DNA from: a virus
Length of the DNA: 50,520 bases
Strand: one strand, 5' to 3'
IMG/VR virus record: IMGVR_UViG_3300027896_000060
Location: 1-50,520 of that record
In this document: positions 8,323 through 15,582 of the stretch, piece by piece
How positions within the stretch are numbered: position 1 is the stretch's first letter
Layout: each line of letters opens with the position of its first letter
Program-made: the position numbers and the translations under genes
Notes under the pieces: model-generated
Database searches by the model: none
The model's input: the letters and a program-made list of their open reading frames with translations, nothing else
Told to the model about the DNA's origin: nothing

Positions 8323-9567
8323 ATGAAAACGACGAACCCCTACAAGCGCATCGCTCAGGACCGTCGGCCCGTCTCCACGCGGACTGCCAGCAGGGCCGAG
8401 GACAACACCGACAACACCAGGACGCCCCGCCCCGTGGCGGCCCGTCCCAGGAGCACCTTCGCCTCGAAGCGCGACGAGCGCCTCTTCGAGGGCGGCGGCT
8501 CCTTCAACCCGCAGCGGTACGACACCCCGTCGAGCCGCACCGCGACGGCTTCCCGCACGGACCGCCGCATGTTCGACAAGGCCGGTCAGGTCAACGCCAT
8601 CGACAAGCGCGATGCGATGGTGCAGATCCACCACCTCCTCAACGAGGTGACGAAGAAGAACGCCTCGGCGCTCTCCTTCTACCGGCCCGACACCGAGTCG
8701 AAGATCTCGAAGGACGCGAAGCGCGACATCCTCGCGGCGGCGCTGACGGATCCGACCGGACAGGGCTTCCACATCGTCGGCCAGGAACTCGCTCTGCCGA
8801 TCAAGGTCATCCTCGACTACGAGGGCTTCGCCCGCAAGGTGTACCGCGTGCGGAAGCTCGCGCAGGCGGAACTCTTCCGCATCCCCGTGGACGTCCGTTC
8901 GACGGCGTTCGTCGTGGGCCAGGACGGCCAGACCCCGGAGAGCCGCATCAAGACGAAGTGGATCACCCCGCCCGAGTGGAAGGTGACGAGCTTCCCGAGC
9001 ATCGACATCCAGGACATCTACCAGATGAACTTCGATGTGCTCGACAGGGCTCAGGACACCGCGCGGCAGGAGATCGAACTCCAGGAGGACAAGGCGGGCA
9101 TCGCGCTGATCGACGAGGCGGCTCAGGCCGTCAACTCGGTCACCACGTTCGGCTCGCTGGGCATCGTGGCCTTCGAGTCCGTGCGCTATCAGGTCGAGCG
9201 CCACCGGCTCATGGTCGAGAACTTCCTCATCAGCCGCGCCGAGCTTTCGGACATCGTGACCACCATGAGCACCCTGGTGGATCCGGTGACCGAGCGCGAA
9301 CTCCTGCTCGCGGGCTACATCGGCAACATCCTGAACGCGCAGATCCTCACGGCGGCCGGTACGGGCGTCGAGGAGGTCATCCCGGCCGGTACGTTCTACG
9401 CCACGACGGGCGCGGACTACATGGGCGAGATGGGCATCCGGATCGAACTCTTCAGCGAGCCGTACAACAAGTACGTCCTCCAGGAGACGGTGAAGGGCTG
9501 GGCCTTCATCGAGATGATCGGCTTCGGAATCGCGAACGCGAGGGCGTGCGCGAAGGGCTCGAAGTAG
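8323..9567 (+). CDS. Major capsid protein (HK97-fold type)
   Basis: This 414-residue protein has a strong AGGAGG ribosome-binding site. Residues 1-95 are basic, polar and probably disordered, resembling a delta region that a prohead protease could remove. The remaining roughly 320 residues have the alternation expected of an HK97-type capsid: a long helix-rich segment (DTARQEIELQEDKAGIALID), a loop with YEGFARKVYRVRKLAQ, and a C-terminal segment ending in a hydrophobic strand (WAFIEMIGFGIANARA). It stands in the canonical place after protease and scaffold, and a stable hairpin follows it. Highly regular, GC-ending codon use fits high expression. Confidence 0.85.
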   Translation: MKTTNPYKRIAQDRRPVSTRTASRAEDNTDNTRTPRPVAARPRSTFASKRDERLFEGGGSFNPQRYDTPSSRTATASRTDRRMFDKAGQVNAIDKRDAMVQIHHLLNEVTKKNASALSFYRPDTESKISKDAKRDILAAALTDPTGQGFHIVGQELALPIKVILDYEGFARKVYRVRKLAQAELFRIPVDVRSTAFVVGQDGQTPESRIKTKWITPPEWKVTSFPSIDIQDIYQMNFDVLDRAQDTARQEIELQEDKAGIALIDEAAQAVNSVTTFGSLGIVAFESVRYQVERHRLMVENFLISRAELSDIVTTMSTLVDPVTERELLLAGYIGNILNAQILTAAGTGVEEVIPAGTFYATTGADYMGEMGIRIELFSEPYNKYVLQETVKGWAFIEMIGFGIANARACAKGSK

Positions 9568-9583
9568 CAACTGCGTAGGTGAT

Positions 9584-9610
9584 GGCCCCGGTGCCTGCGA
9601 CACCGGGGCC
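9584..9610 (+). terminator. Perfect 10-bp hairpin after the major capsid gene
   Basis: GGCCCCGGTG (9584-9593) and CACCGGGGCC (9601-9610) form a perfect stem with a 7-base loop, 16 bases after the capsid stop. No T-run follows, so it may be an attenuator, an mRNA 3'-end stabiliser that raises capsid expression, or the first stem of the structured RNA that follows, rather than a classical intrinsic terminator. Confidence 0.6.
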
Positions 9611-9629
9611 TGATCCGCTTCGAGTTCTC

Positions 9630-9685
9630 TAACCCCGCTACGGCGGGAGGCGGGTTAAGACCCTGGCACGGAGAGCAAAACCGTG
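9630..9685 (+). ncRNA. Structured leader, possible remnant of an IscB omega RNA (HEARO-like)
   Basis: Two stems are visible. CCCGC (9634-9638) pairs with GCGGG (9643-9647) around a TACG loop. CACGG (9667-9671) pairs with CCGTG (9681-9685), which includes the GTG start of the PLMP reading frame. IscB-family genes are normally preceded by a structured omega RNA, so an RNA directly before a PLMP domain is suggestive. Only about 115 bases separate the capsid stop from the GTG, which is short for a complete omega RNA. The first hairpin, with its flanking TAAC and AG, recurs at 23140-23158. Confidence 0.4.
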
Positions 9686-10510
9686 GACACGAGAGATGAC
9701 GACCGGGTTCCTGTTCTGGGCTCGGACGATTCTGTTCTCTCCTACACACACCCCGCCAGGGCACGAAAGCTGTGCAAGGCCGGAAAGGCTCGTGTCGTAA
9801 GCACGGAGCCTTTCGCTATCAAACTGGGGCACGACCCCAAGGAGGACAGAGTCATGACTACGAGCATCATCACGAACTTCACCGAGTATTTCCGCGAGGA
9901 GCGCGAGGTCTTCGTCCAGAACACGAGCCAGGGGCAGGTGGCGCTCCAGTTCGAGATCGCCCCCGGGCGCATCGAGCCGCTCATCCTGCCGCGTGGGAAG
10001 GACCCCATCAACCTGTCGCAGCGCGTCCCCTTCCTCGCGATCAAGAACTCCATGGACCTGCGGCGGCTCGTCAATCGCCGCCCGCCCGCGCTCACGCTCC
10101 TCTCCGAGGAGGAGTTCATCGCCTACTACGACAGCAAGGCGAAGGAGGCGGGCATCACGACGGCGGACGCCATGGATGAGGCCGAGCGCAAGCAGTTCGC
10201 TCTCCAGAACAGGCAGGCGGAACCTGCGGCTCCTCGCAAGACCCTGGAGCAGCTTGCCGACGAGCGCAAGGCCGAGCCCCAGAGCCCCGAGGAGCGCCTC
10301 ACAGCGCGCGTGGCGGGCCTGTGCGCCAGCGTGGGCGACGACGTGGACGAGAAGGATCGCATCCCGGCTCGCGAGATGCTGGACGAACTGAAGGGCCTCA
10401 ATCTCACCACGGCGGATCTGGAATACCTCCTGGGCCACGGCTACTACAAGACCATCAAGCAGTTCGCTCAGAAGCAACTGGAGTCCCGCACGACCGGCGC
10501 AGAGGGCTGA
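9683..10510 (+). CDS. Virion-cluster protein with N-terminal IscB-type PLMP (RRXRR) extension
   Basis: The frame opens at GTG 9683 (275 residues), but ATG 9854 has a much stronger ribosome-binding site (AAGGAGG, spacing 8) and would give a 218-residue protein. Residues 1-57 are the PLMP-like extension. The remainder is a mixed alpha/beta domain (about 58-150) followed by a helical charged part (150-275) with Leu-rich heptads near 240-268. Its place right after the major capsid gene suggests a head or connector component, but I do not recognise the fold. Both a long fusion and a short form could be made. The core gene is secure; the long start is uncertain. Confidence 0.65.
   Translation: MDTRDDDRVPVLGSDDSVLSYTHPARARKLCKAGKARVVSTEPFAIKLGHDPKEDRVMTTSIITNFTEYFREEREVFVQNTSQGQVALQFEIAPGRIEPLILPRGKDPINLSQRVPFLAIKNSMDLRRLVNRRPPALTLLSEEEFIAYYDSKAKEAGITTADAMDEAERKQFALQNRQAEPAAPRKTLEQLADERKAEPQSPEERLTARVAGLCASVGDDVDEKDRIPAREMLDELKGLNLTTADLEYLLGHGYYKTIKQFAQKQLESRTTGAEG
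9707..9826 (+). other. PLMP / RRXRR domain (IscB N-terminal domain) without nuclease
   Basis: Residues 9-48 of the long frame match the N-terminal domain of IscB/IsrB/IshB proteins: VPVL, then THPARARKL, GKARVV and PFAIKL in the correct order and spacing. The eponymous PLMP tetrad is degenerate (VLSY). No RuvC or HNH segment follows; the frame runs straight into the phage gene. This is either a decayed fragment of an IscB-type element or a domesticated RNA-binding domain. Confidence 0.75.
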
Positions 10511-10524
10511 GATCCCCATTCGTC

Positions 10525-10560
10525 TTTAGGTTTTCGACATCTACCCGTGGTATTCTATCC
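10525..10560 (+). promoter_or_regulatory. Late promoter candidate upstream of gene at 10591
   Basis: The 80-base gap contains CTTTAGGTTTTCGAC followed after 12 bases by TATTCT (10551-10556). The arrangement matches the elements before 4586 and 18828, with a less perfect -10-like hexamer. It would start a new transcript after the capsid segment. Confidence 0.45.
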
Positions 10561-10590
10561 TGAGATGGACCCGTCTATCCGGAGGTAGCC

Positions 10591-11025
10591 ATGGGACAAC
10601 CGCGACAAACGATTCGGCGTTTCAACCTTCCCGCAGGGCAGAAGCTGCGCGTCTGGGACAACCCAGGGCGCGACCCCTTCCGCGATCTCTACATCTGGAT
10701 CAACAGCGAGGGCTTGGTGACCGCCACTGCGATCAAGTGGGCGGTCCTCTACGGAGGAGGCTGGGAGGGGGAGGCCTTCAAGTCGAATCACCTCGGCGGC
10801 GTCTCCCAAGGGAACAACAGCATCCCTGCGGGTTCGGAGGTCGTGAAGATGATCTACGCGGACGCCTCCATCTTCCCGTCGAACGCGGTCAAGGCCGTTC
10901 CTCCCCCGCAGATGCCCTACGCCGGTTTCCCCATCGTGGTCGAGATCGACAACTCGGCGGGGATCGTTCCCCTGAGCGCGGCCGTCATCTTCGAGTCCCG
11001 GGAGACTGCGGATTCCCAACTCTAG
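10591..11025 (+). CDS. Protein of unknown function, probably virion-associated (144 aa)
   Basis: A good ribosome-binding site (CCGGAGG, spacing 5) precedes the ATG. The product is a beta-rich, soluble 144-residue protein with aromatic and Gly-rich strands (YIWINSEG, YGGGWEGEA) and no membrane segment or metal motif. It is the first gene behind the promoter-like element at 10525-10560 and lies ten bases upstream of the small membrane protein. I do not recognise the family; a small head or neck component is likely from context. Confidence 0.65.
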   Translation: MGQPRQTIRRFNLPAGQKLRVWDNPGRDPFRDLYIWINSEGLVTATAIKWAVLYGGGWEGEAFKSNHLGGVSQGNNSIPAGSEVVKMIYADASIFPSNAVKAVPPPQMPYAGFPIVVEIDNSAGIVPLSAAVIFESRETADSQL

Positions 11026-11034
11026 GAGGGCGTC

Positions 11035-11388
11035 ATGGAAGAGTTCTTCGGCCTTCTGAAAGAGTACGGGCCCTACGTCGGCCTGCCGCTCATCATTGCG
11101 GGCATCACGCAGGCTCTCAAGCTCGCGCTCGCCCCGTTCTTCCAGCGGCACAGCCTGGGCATCAGGCTCATGCCTTTCGTGCCTGTCGTGCTCGGCATGG
11201 TGGGCGGGCTGCTGCTCCCCGGCATCGAGACCATCCGTGAGCGGATCTTCATCGGCGGCGGTCTCGGGACCGTCTCGCCTCTCATCTACAAGATGGTCAC
11301 CACGACCTTCGGTTCTGTGGAAGCCGTGGAGGCGATGAAGAAGCCCGTGCCCACGATTCCACCTCCTCCCCCGGAGGTGACTCCGTGA
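11035..11388 (+). CDS. Small membrane protein, holin-like
   Basis: This 117-residue protein has two or three hydrophobic segments (about 15-37, 46-66 and 71-88), a short N-terminus and a Pro-rich C-terminal tail (IPPPPPEVTP). Size and topology fit a holin, which would make the inner-membrane lesion that starts lysis. The next gene overlaps by GTGA and encodes a single-span protein with a soluble helical part, the layout of a holin plus inner-membrane spanin pair. No endolysin lies nearby, so the role remains a suggestion; a membrane-bound virion protein is the alternative. Confidence 0.5.
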   Translation: MEEFFGLLKEYGPYVGLPLIIAGITQALKLALAPFFQRHSLGIRLMPFVPVVLGMVGGLLLPGIETIRERIFIGGGLGTVSPLIYKMVTTTFGSVEAVEAMKKPVPTIPPPPPEVTP

Positions 11389-11768
11389 CGAGGTGGCGCA
11401 AGATCCTGGAGCGGTTCCGGCGGGAATGGGGCTGGCTTCGTTGGGGGCTCGCTGTTGCGTCCCTCGTTGTTTTTTACGCCCTGTTCCCCGGCACCACGGA
11501 CCTGAAGATCCTCGTGCAGAACAAGCGCGTCGAGGTCATCAGGTGCCAGTACATGATCGCGAAGCTGGAGGCCCAGTGCGGCAATCTCAAGGCCGAGGTG
11601 CACGCCTCTACGGACTCTGGCGTGGTCATCCTTCTGAGTCGGATCCGCTCCTTGAACGCGCAGATTCGCGCCGCGAACTTCATGCTCGCGGTTGCTCACA
11701 GAGACCTTGAACATCTGGTGAACGCCGACCGCCTCATGAGTGGCGGGTCGGATGACGGAAAGGGCTGA
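11385..11768 (+). CDS. Single-span membrane protein, spanin-like
   Basis: This 127-residue product starts at GTG overlapping the previous stop (GTGA), with GGAGG about eight bases upstream. A basic N-terminus rich in Trp and Arg is followed by one membrane span (about 20-36, LRWGLAVASLVVFYALF) and then a roughly 80-residue helical, probably coiled-coil domain with two Cys residues. This resembles an i-spanin (Rz-like), although no lipoprotein partner is nested in it. Coupling to the holin-like gene supports a lysis role; certainty is low. Confidence 0.45.
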   Translation: MTRWRKILERFRREWGWLRWGLAVASLVVFYALFPGTTDLKILVQNKRVEVIRCQYMIAKLEAQCGNLKAEVHASTDSGVVILLSRIRSLNAQIRAANFMLAVAHRDLEHLVNADRLMSGGSDDGKG

Positions 11769-11770
11769 AC

Positions 11771-12157
11771 ATGTCGGCACAACTCAGCGTGACAGGCAAG
11801 ATGACGTTCCCGAACAGCCCCGGAGGTTCCACGACTCCGGTGCTCATCGGGACGCCTTTGGTGACCCCGGCTACGTCGGCGGCGGGCTCGCTGGTGGACT
11901 ACAACGAGAAGGCCGAGCACGAGTTCAAGATCCTGGCCGGGGCGACCAAGGCCCTCGATCTCGGGACCGTGTCGAGCGCCGCGTTCGTGTACCTCGGTGC
12001 AGACAACGACTGCACCTACAAGCTGAACGGCGGGTCCCAGGTCTTCACCCTGGCGAAGGACGGCTACGTCATTCTGAAGGGCCAGGGCATCACCGGCCTG
12101 GAGATCACGGCGGGCATCCTCGACGTGAAGGGGTACGCGCTGTTCCTCGGAGACTGA
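11771..12157 (+). CDS. Small beta-rich protein, probable virion component (128 aa)
   Basis: The ATG follows the previous stop by two bases. The 128-residue product is Gly/Thr/Leu-rich with short strands (FVYLGADNDCTYKLNG, GYVILKGQGITGLEI), resembling small beta-sandwich components in phage head or tail modules. There is no signal peptide. The family is not recognised. It is tightly packed between the membrane-protein pair and the 304-residue gene, which suggests co-transcription. Confidence 0.6.
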   Translation: MSAQLSVTGKMTFPNSPGGSTTPVLIGTPLVTPATSAAGSLVDYNEKAEHEFKILAGATKALDLGTVSSAAFVYLGADNDCTYKLNGGSQVFTLAKDGYVILKGQGITGLEITAGILDVKGYALFLGD

Positions 12158-12160
12158 CGC

Positions 12161-13075
12161 ATGATCATCCAGCCCGGTACAGAACAGCCCTCGGTGGCGA
12201 ACATGATCGAGCTTGCCCGCATGGGGGGCAAGCGCCGGGTCAACGTCGAGCTTCGTGACGAGTCGGGCAGTCTCGTGGACATCGACGCCACCCAGGCTGC
12301 CGACGGCTCCGCGCGCGGGGAGTTCGACCTCCAGGTGACGAACGTCGGGGGCTACCCCATCTACACCGAGGCCTTCTTTCCGGATCCTCCCCCGGTGAAC
12401 CCCCGCATCACCCACAGGGGCACTGGGCTCTACGACCTCACCTGGGGTGAAGGGCACGAGACCGCGTGCCCTGGGACGTACCTGTTCAACTGGCACTCCC
12501 GCCAGAACGAGTCCTCCGAGGACGTCTACCGGACCCAGGTCATGGAGATCATTTCTCCACGAGTCTTGTCGCTCTTGCCGCGTCTGCGGCTGATGCTCGA
12601 CAAGGTTGTGAAGCCTAACTGGCCCCAGAAGATGTGCTTCCTCGGCTACACCGACGGGATGCTCATCCTGTACCTGGAGCTTGGTTTGAGCCTCATCAAC
12701 CAAGCGCAGCCCTATCCGACGTTCGTCAATCTCGACGCCTTCCCCATCGAGATGTTTTCGGACATCTTGATCAAGTCGGCGATCTACGAGGGAGTGACGA
12801 GTCAGCTTCTGTTCGCCGTGGATACCGATGTCCCGCAGTTCTCGGATCAGGGCCACTCCTTCGTTCTTCAGCACGCGAATCCTCTGGCTGCGTACCTGTC
12901 GCACCTCAAGCAGGAACTGGATGCGGCCATCCCGAACTTCAAGAGGCATTTTGTGAACAGCGGGACGCTCGGTGCCGAGGTGAGGCTCGACATGGCCTTT
13001 AGTATGCTGCTCGCAAGTGCCCCAAATGGTTCACTTTTTCGTAATCTATGGGCCGGAGGAACTTCTCCGGGCTGA
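12161..13075 (+). CDS. Probable neck/connector virion protein (304 aa)
   Basis: This 304-residue protein starts three bases after the preceding gene. Residues 1-120 look like an Ig-like or beta-sandwich domain (FDLQVTNVGGYPIYTEAFF, GLYDLTWGEGHE). Residues 125-304 are mostly helical with hydrophobic segments. It ends in AGGTSPG with a clean stop and no sign of having been cut by the adjacent endonuclease gene. Its place between capsid and sheath suggests a neck or connector component, but no family signature is visible. Confidence 0.6.
   Translation: MIIQPGTEQPSVANMIELARMGGKRRVNVELRDESGSLVDIDATQAADGSARGEFDLQVTNVGGYPIYTEAFFPDPPPVNPRITHRGTGLYDLTWGEGHETACPGTYLFNWHSRQNESSEDVYRTQVMEIISPRVLSLLPRLRLMLDKVVKPNWPQKMCFLGYTDGMLILYLELGLSLINQAQPYPTFVNLDAFPIEMFSDILIKSAIYEGVTSQLLFAVDTDVPQFSDQGHSFVLQHANPLAAYLSHLKQELDAAIPNFKRHFVNSGTLGAEVRLDMAFSMLLASAPNGSLFRNLWAGGTSPG
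13053..13070 (+). promoter_or_regulatory. Hairpin over the Shine-Dalgarno before the HNH gene
   Basis: CCGGAG (13053-13058) pairs perfectly with CTCCGG (13065-13070) around a 6-base loop. The stem contains the GGAG that would otherwise serve the HNH gene at 13083. Homing endonuclease genes in phages often have late transcripts silenced by such hairpins, so low translation of the nuclease is a plausible role. Confidence 0.45.
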
Positions 13076-13082
13076 TGTGATC

Positions 13083-14084
13083 ATGGGCACGAAGGACATA
13101 AAGACTTGTACGAAATGCAAGCAGGAAAAAGACCCTGCTACAGATTTCGACAAGCATCCTCGCGGACATAACGGGATCTCTTCTATCTGCAAGGAGTGCA
13201 GGAGGAAGAAGGCTCGCCGCCTCTATCTCAAGAACAACGCGGACAGGTCACGGCGTCCTCCAAAACTTAGCGACGAGGAGTTGTCTTTCAGGAATGCAGA
13301 AGGCGCTAGGAAATGGAGGGAGTCTCTTGGTGAAGAGGAGTACGCGCGTCGTCGTGCGGAGAACTACAAGAAGAACCGAGAGAAGATTCTTCTTCAGCAG
13401 CGCGCAGGTTGCGCGATACGCAGGGAGCAGATTGCCGCACGGAACAAGGCGTGGCGAGAGAAAAACCAAGAATACGCGCGTCAAAAACAGGCCGAATGGC
13501 GTGCCGCGCATCCGGACTACAATACTGCCGAGGCTCGGCGTCTTCGCGCCGAGAAGCGGGCAAGCGCCCCACAGAAGCCTGTTCCGGTTCGTATGCCGCG
13601 CGAGAAGAAGCCGTACACGCAGCGCAGGAATGAGTACGCGCGCGAGAAGGGGCGCACAGATCCGAACGCACATGTTTGCCGCGTTCTTCGCACCCGCCTT
13701 TCGAAAGCCGTTCGCGGCGAGGTTCGCTCCGGCTCCGCCGTTCGTGATCTCGGCTGTTCTGTGGAGCAGCTTCGTGAATACCTGGAGGCCCAGTTCTACC
13801 CGCACCCTCTCACAGGGGAGGAGATGACCTGGGCGAACCACACCTCGAAGGGCTGGCACATCGACCACGTCGTTCCTCTCGCTGCTTTCGACCTAACAGA
13901 TCCTGAGCAGTTGAAGGCCGCCTGCCACTTCACGAACCTTCAGCCGATGTGGTGGTTCGAGAATCAGGAGAAGAAGTCGCGGGACGCGAGGACGCCCTTC
14001 TTCTCGCACCAGCTTCTCACTCCGCAGACCCTCCGCGCTCTCTACACGGCTGTTCTTGCTGAGGACGCGCAGGTGGCCGCATGA
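13083..14084 (+). CDS. HNH homing endonuclease with N-terminal zinc ribbon
   Basis: This 333-residue protein (from ATG 13083, just past the previous stop; GTG 13077 is an alternative) has an N-terminal zinc ribbon (CTKC, then CKEC), a long basic Arg/Lys-rich helical linker (about 45-200) and a C-terminal HNH nuclease domain. The nuclease core is HIDHVVPLAAF, then NLQPMWWFENQEKKSR, with the His-Asp-His and Asn/His positions of the beta-beta-alpha-metal fold intact. Such genes are free-standing homing endonucleases that cut related phages lacking them. It stands between two virion genes, is preceded by an RBS-hiding hairpin, and overlaps the next gene by ATGA. I see no intron borders. Confidence 0.88.
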   Translation: MGTKDIKTCTKCKQEKDPATDFDKHPRGHNGISSICKECRRKKARRLYLKNNADRSRRPPKLSDEELSFRNAEGARKWRESLGEEEYARRRAENYKKNREKILLQQRAGCAIRREQIAARNKAWREKNQEYARQKQAEWRAAHPDYNTAEARRLRAEKRASAPQKPVPVRMPREKKPYTQRRNEYAREKGRTDPNAHVCRVLRTRLSKAVRGEVRSGSAVRDLGCSVEQLREYLEAQFYPHPLTGEEMTWANHTSKGWHIDHVVPLAAFDLTDPEQLKAACHFTNLQPMWWFENQEKKSRDARTPFFSHQLLTPQTLRALYTAVLAEDAQVAA

Positions 14085-14257
14085 CCACCGAGGAGATCAA
14101 GGTTGATCTGTTCGACGAGAATCGAAAAGGCAACCGTCAATTTGCCAATTTTCTCGATCCTGCGCGCTGGCAGCGCCTGATTCGAGAGTATGGCAAAGGC
14201 GACGGTGAGAAAACTCTCGAAGAGCTTGTCGAAGAGCTTCTGAATCGCAGGGATTAG
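14081..14257 (+). CDS. Small protein of unknown function (58 aa)
   Basis: The ATG overlaps the stop of the HNH gene (ATGA). The product is charged and helical (RWQRLIREYGKGDG, then TLEELVEELLNRRD). It may be a small companion of the HNH gene or a displaced phage gene. No family is recognised, and its short length lowers confidence. Confidence 0.5.
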   Translation: MTTEEIKVDLFDENRKGNRQFANFLDPARWQRLIREYGKGDGEKTLEELVEELLNRRD

Positions 14258-14264
14258 AACGGGC

Positions 14265-15317
14265 ATGGCAGACGACACCAACAACGGCGGCTGCGGCTTC
14301 AAGAGCCCAGACATCGGCTGCAAGGTCCCCGGCAACCACATGGCGGTCGGGTACTGGGGCGGGGACGGCTACGCCAAGGTCTTTGCGGACCAACAGCTTG
14401 CCAAGGAGCGCGCCCTTCTGACCGATCAGATCCTCATGGGGTCGATTCGCGCCGCGTTCTGGCAGGGCGCGGTGAGCGGGACGCGCTGCGCCTGCTACAA
14501 GGAGTCCAACCAGCAGGCGGACCGCAAGTGCGGGGCGTGCCACGGTGTCAGCTATGTCCCCGGCTACCTGAAGTTCGGCTACAACACCCTCTGGATGACG
14601 GGGTTCGATCCCGACGTGACCTTGAAGGGTGTGAAGAAGTCCGAGTTCCGGAGTGCGAAGATGGTGCTGGAGGACGGCAAGATCGTGGGCACCATCGAGA
14701 GCGGCGACAAGCCCTTCAGCCGGACCGTGCTCGGCTCCGCGTGGGAGGCCCAGGCCAAGTTCTTCCTGCTCGATGAGCCGATGACCTCGGTGACGGTCGA
14801 GTACTCGCTCGACTCCGGCGAGACTTGGCGGGACATCGCGGACCTCACGACGGCGAACCCCGCGTCGGGGGTCATCCGCTTCAAGGCAACGCTTCGCCGG
14901 GATGAGCCGGAGGCCTTGAGCCCTTACTTCGAAATCGTCCGAGCGCGCTACGCGACCATCCCGCTGACCCGCCCCGAGGGCAACTTCTACCGGATGGGCC
15001 CGTGGCTGCTCGTCATGCGCGGGCCGCCGCAGACGCGACAGCGCAAGTACGAGTACGGCGACATTCCGATGGAGGAGGGGCTCTCCTTCTGGACGGCGGG
15101 GCTGGCCTTCTTCGATCCCAGCATCGCCTACGGGAGCCAGCAGGAACTCATCAAGGGTCCGGACACCTTCATCGAGATCATGGATGGGGCCCGCATCGGG
15201 AACCGCTACCTGTCGGTGCAGTGGCAGAACAGCGACCCGTTCGGTTTCATCCTGGTGTCGCAGACGTTCCAGATTCGGATCGTGGACCCCGTGGGCCCGC
15301 TGTCCTTGGTGTGGTAG
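14265..15317 (+). CDS. Virion protein with CxC/CxxC zinc motif (neck or tail component)
   Basis: This 350-residue protein has a Cys-rich segment at about 69-90 (CACYKESNQQ, then CGACHG), resembling the CxxCxG zinc knuckles found in several large-phage virion proteins. Beta-rich domains follow, including SVTVEYSLDSGETWRDI, which looks like an Ig or fibronectin-type strand pair. No signal peptide or membrane span is seen. Gene order places it in the neck or proximal tail, and it may dock to the capsid connector. The specific role is not recognised. Confidence 0.65.
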   Translation: MADDTNNGGCGFKSPDIGCKVPGNHMAVGYWGGDGYAKVFADQQLAKERALLTDQILMGSIRAAFWQGAVSGTRCACYKESNQQADRKCGACHGVSYVPGYLKFGYNTLWMTGFDPDVTLKGVKKSEFRSAKMVLEDGKIVGTIESGDKPFSRTVLGSAWEAQAKFFLLDEPMTSVTVEYSLDSGETWRDIADLTTANPASGVIRFKATLRRDEPEALSPYFEIVRARYATIPLTRPEGNFYRMGPWLLVMRGPPQTRQRKYEYGDIPMEEGLSFWTAGLAFFDPSIAYGSQQELIKGPDTFIEIMDGARIGNRYLSVQWQNSDPFGFILVSQTFQIRIVDPVGPLSLVW

Positions 15318-15327
15318 GAGACTCAAG

Positions 15328-15582
15328 ATGCGAAAATTTGGCATTGGCGACAAAGGCTTTCAGCGAATCGCTCAGTGGGTTCGTCTTGGCCCGCAGAGTG
15401 TGAACGAGGATACCCTAGAAGTGGTAGAGGACGATGAACCTTTTGTCGAGGCTGATCCTTCGCAAAAGTTCAAGGGTGATCGTCCTCCGCGAAAGGATGT
15501 CCCCGCAAAGCAACCTTTCCGCGATGAGCACCCCTTCCGGCGGCTTCCTCCTGGCTTTGAGGGCTTCGAGGAAGAGGAATGA
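15328..15582 (+). CDS. Small acidic protein of unknown function (84 aa)
   Basis: ATG 15328 has a clear ribosome-binding site (TAGGAG, spacing about 8) just after the previous stop; a longer upstream extension of this frame would overlap the preceding gene and is not supported. The 84-residue product has an N-terminal basic helix (MRKFGIGDKGFQRIAQWV) and an acidic, Pro-rich, probably disordered tail ending in FEEEE. It overlaps the next gene by ATGA. The function is unknown. Confidence 0.6.
   Translation: MRKFGIGDKGFQRIAQWVRLGPQSVNEDTLEVVEDDEPFVEADPSQKFKGDRPPRKDVPAKQPFRDEHPFRRLPPGFEGFEEEE

Noticed and set aside
9683-9853. A complete IscB, IsrB or IshB gene
   Set aside because: No RuvC motif and no HNH motif follows the PLMP segment; the downstream residues belong to a different, phage-type protein with its own strong start.
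13017-13082. Upstream start of the HNH gene at 13017
   Set aside because: It overlaps the previous gene by about 60 bases and encodes a hydrophobic stretch foreign to this family; the zinc ribbon begins right after ATG 13083.
12161-14257. HNH gene inside a group I intron splitting a virion gene
   Set aside because: The preceding gene ends with a normal stop and the following one starts normally; no exon continuation or intron core elements were recognised.
15184-15582. 132-codon version of the small gene at 15328
   Set aside because: The extra upstream part overlaps the preceding virion gene by over 130 bases; ATG 15328 has the proper binding site.
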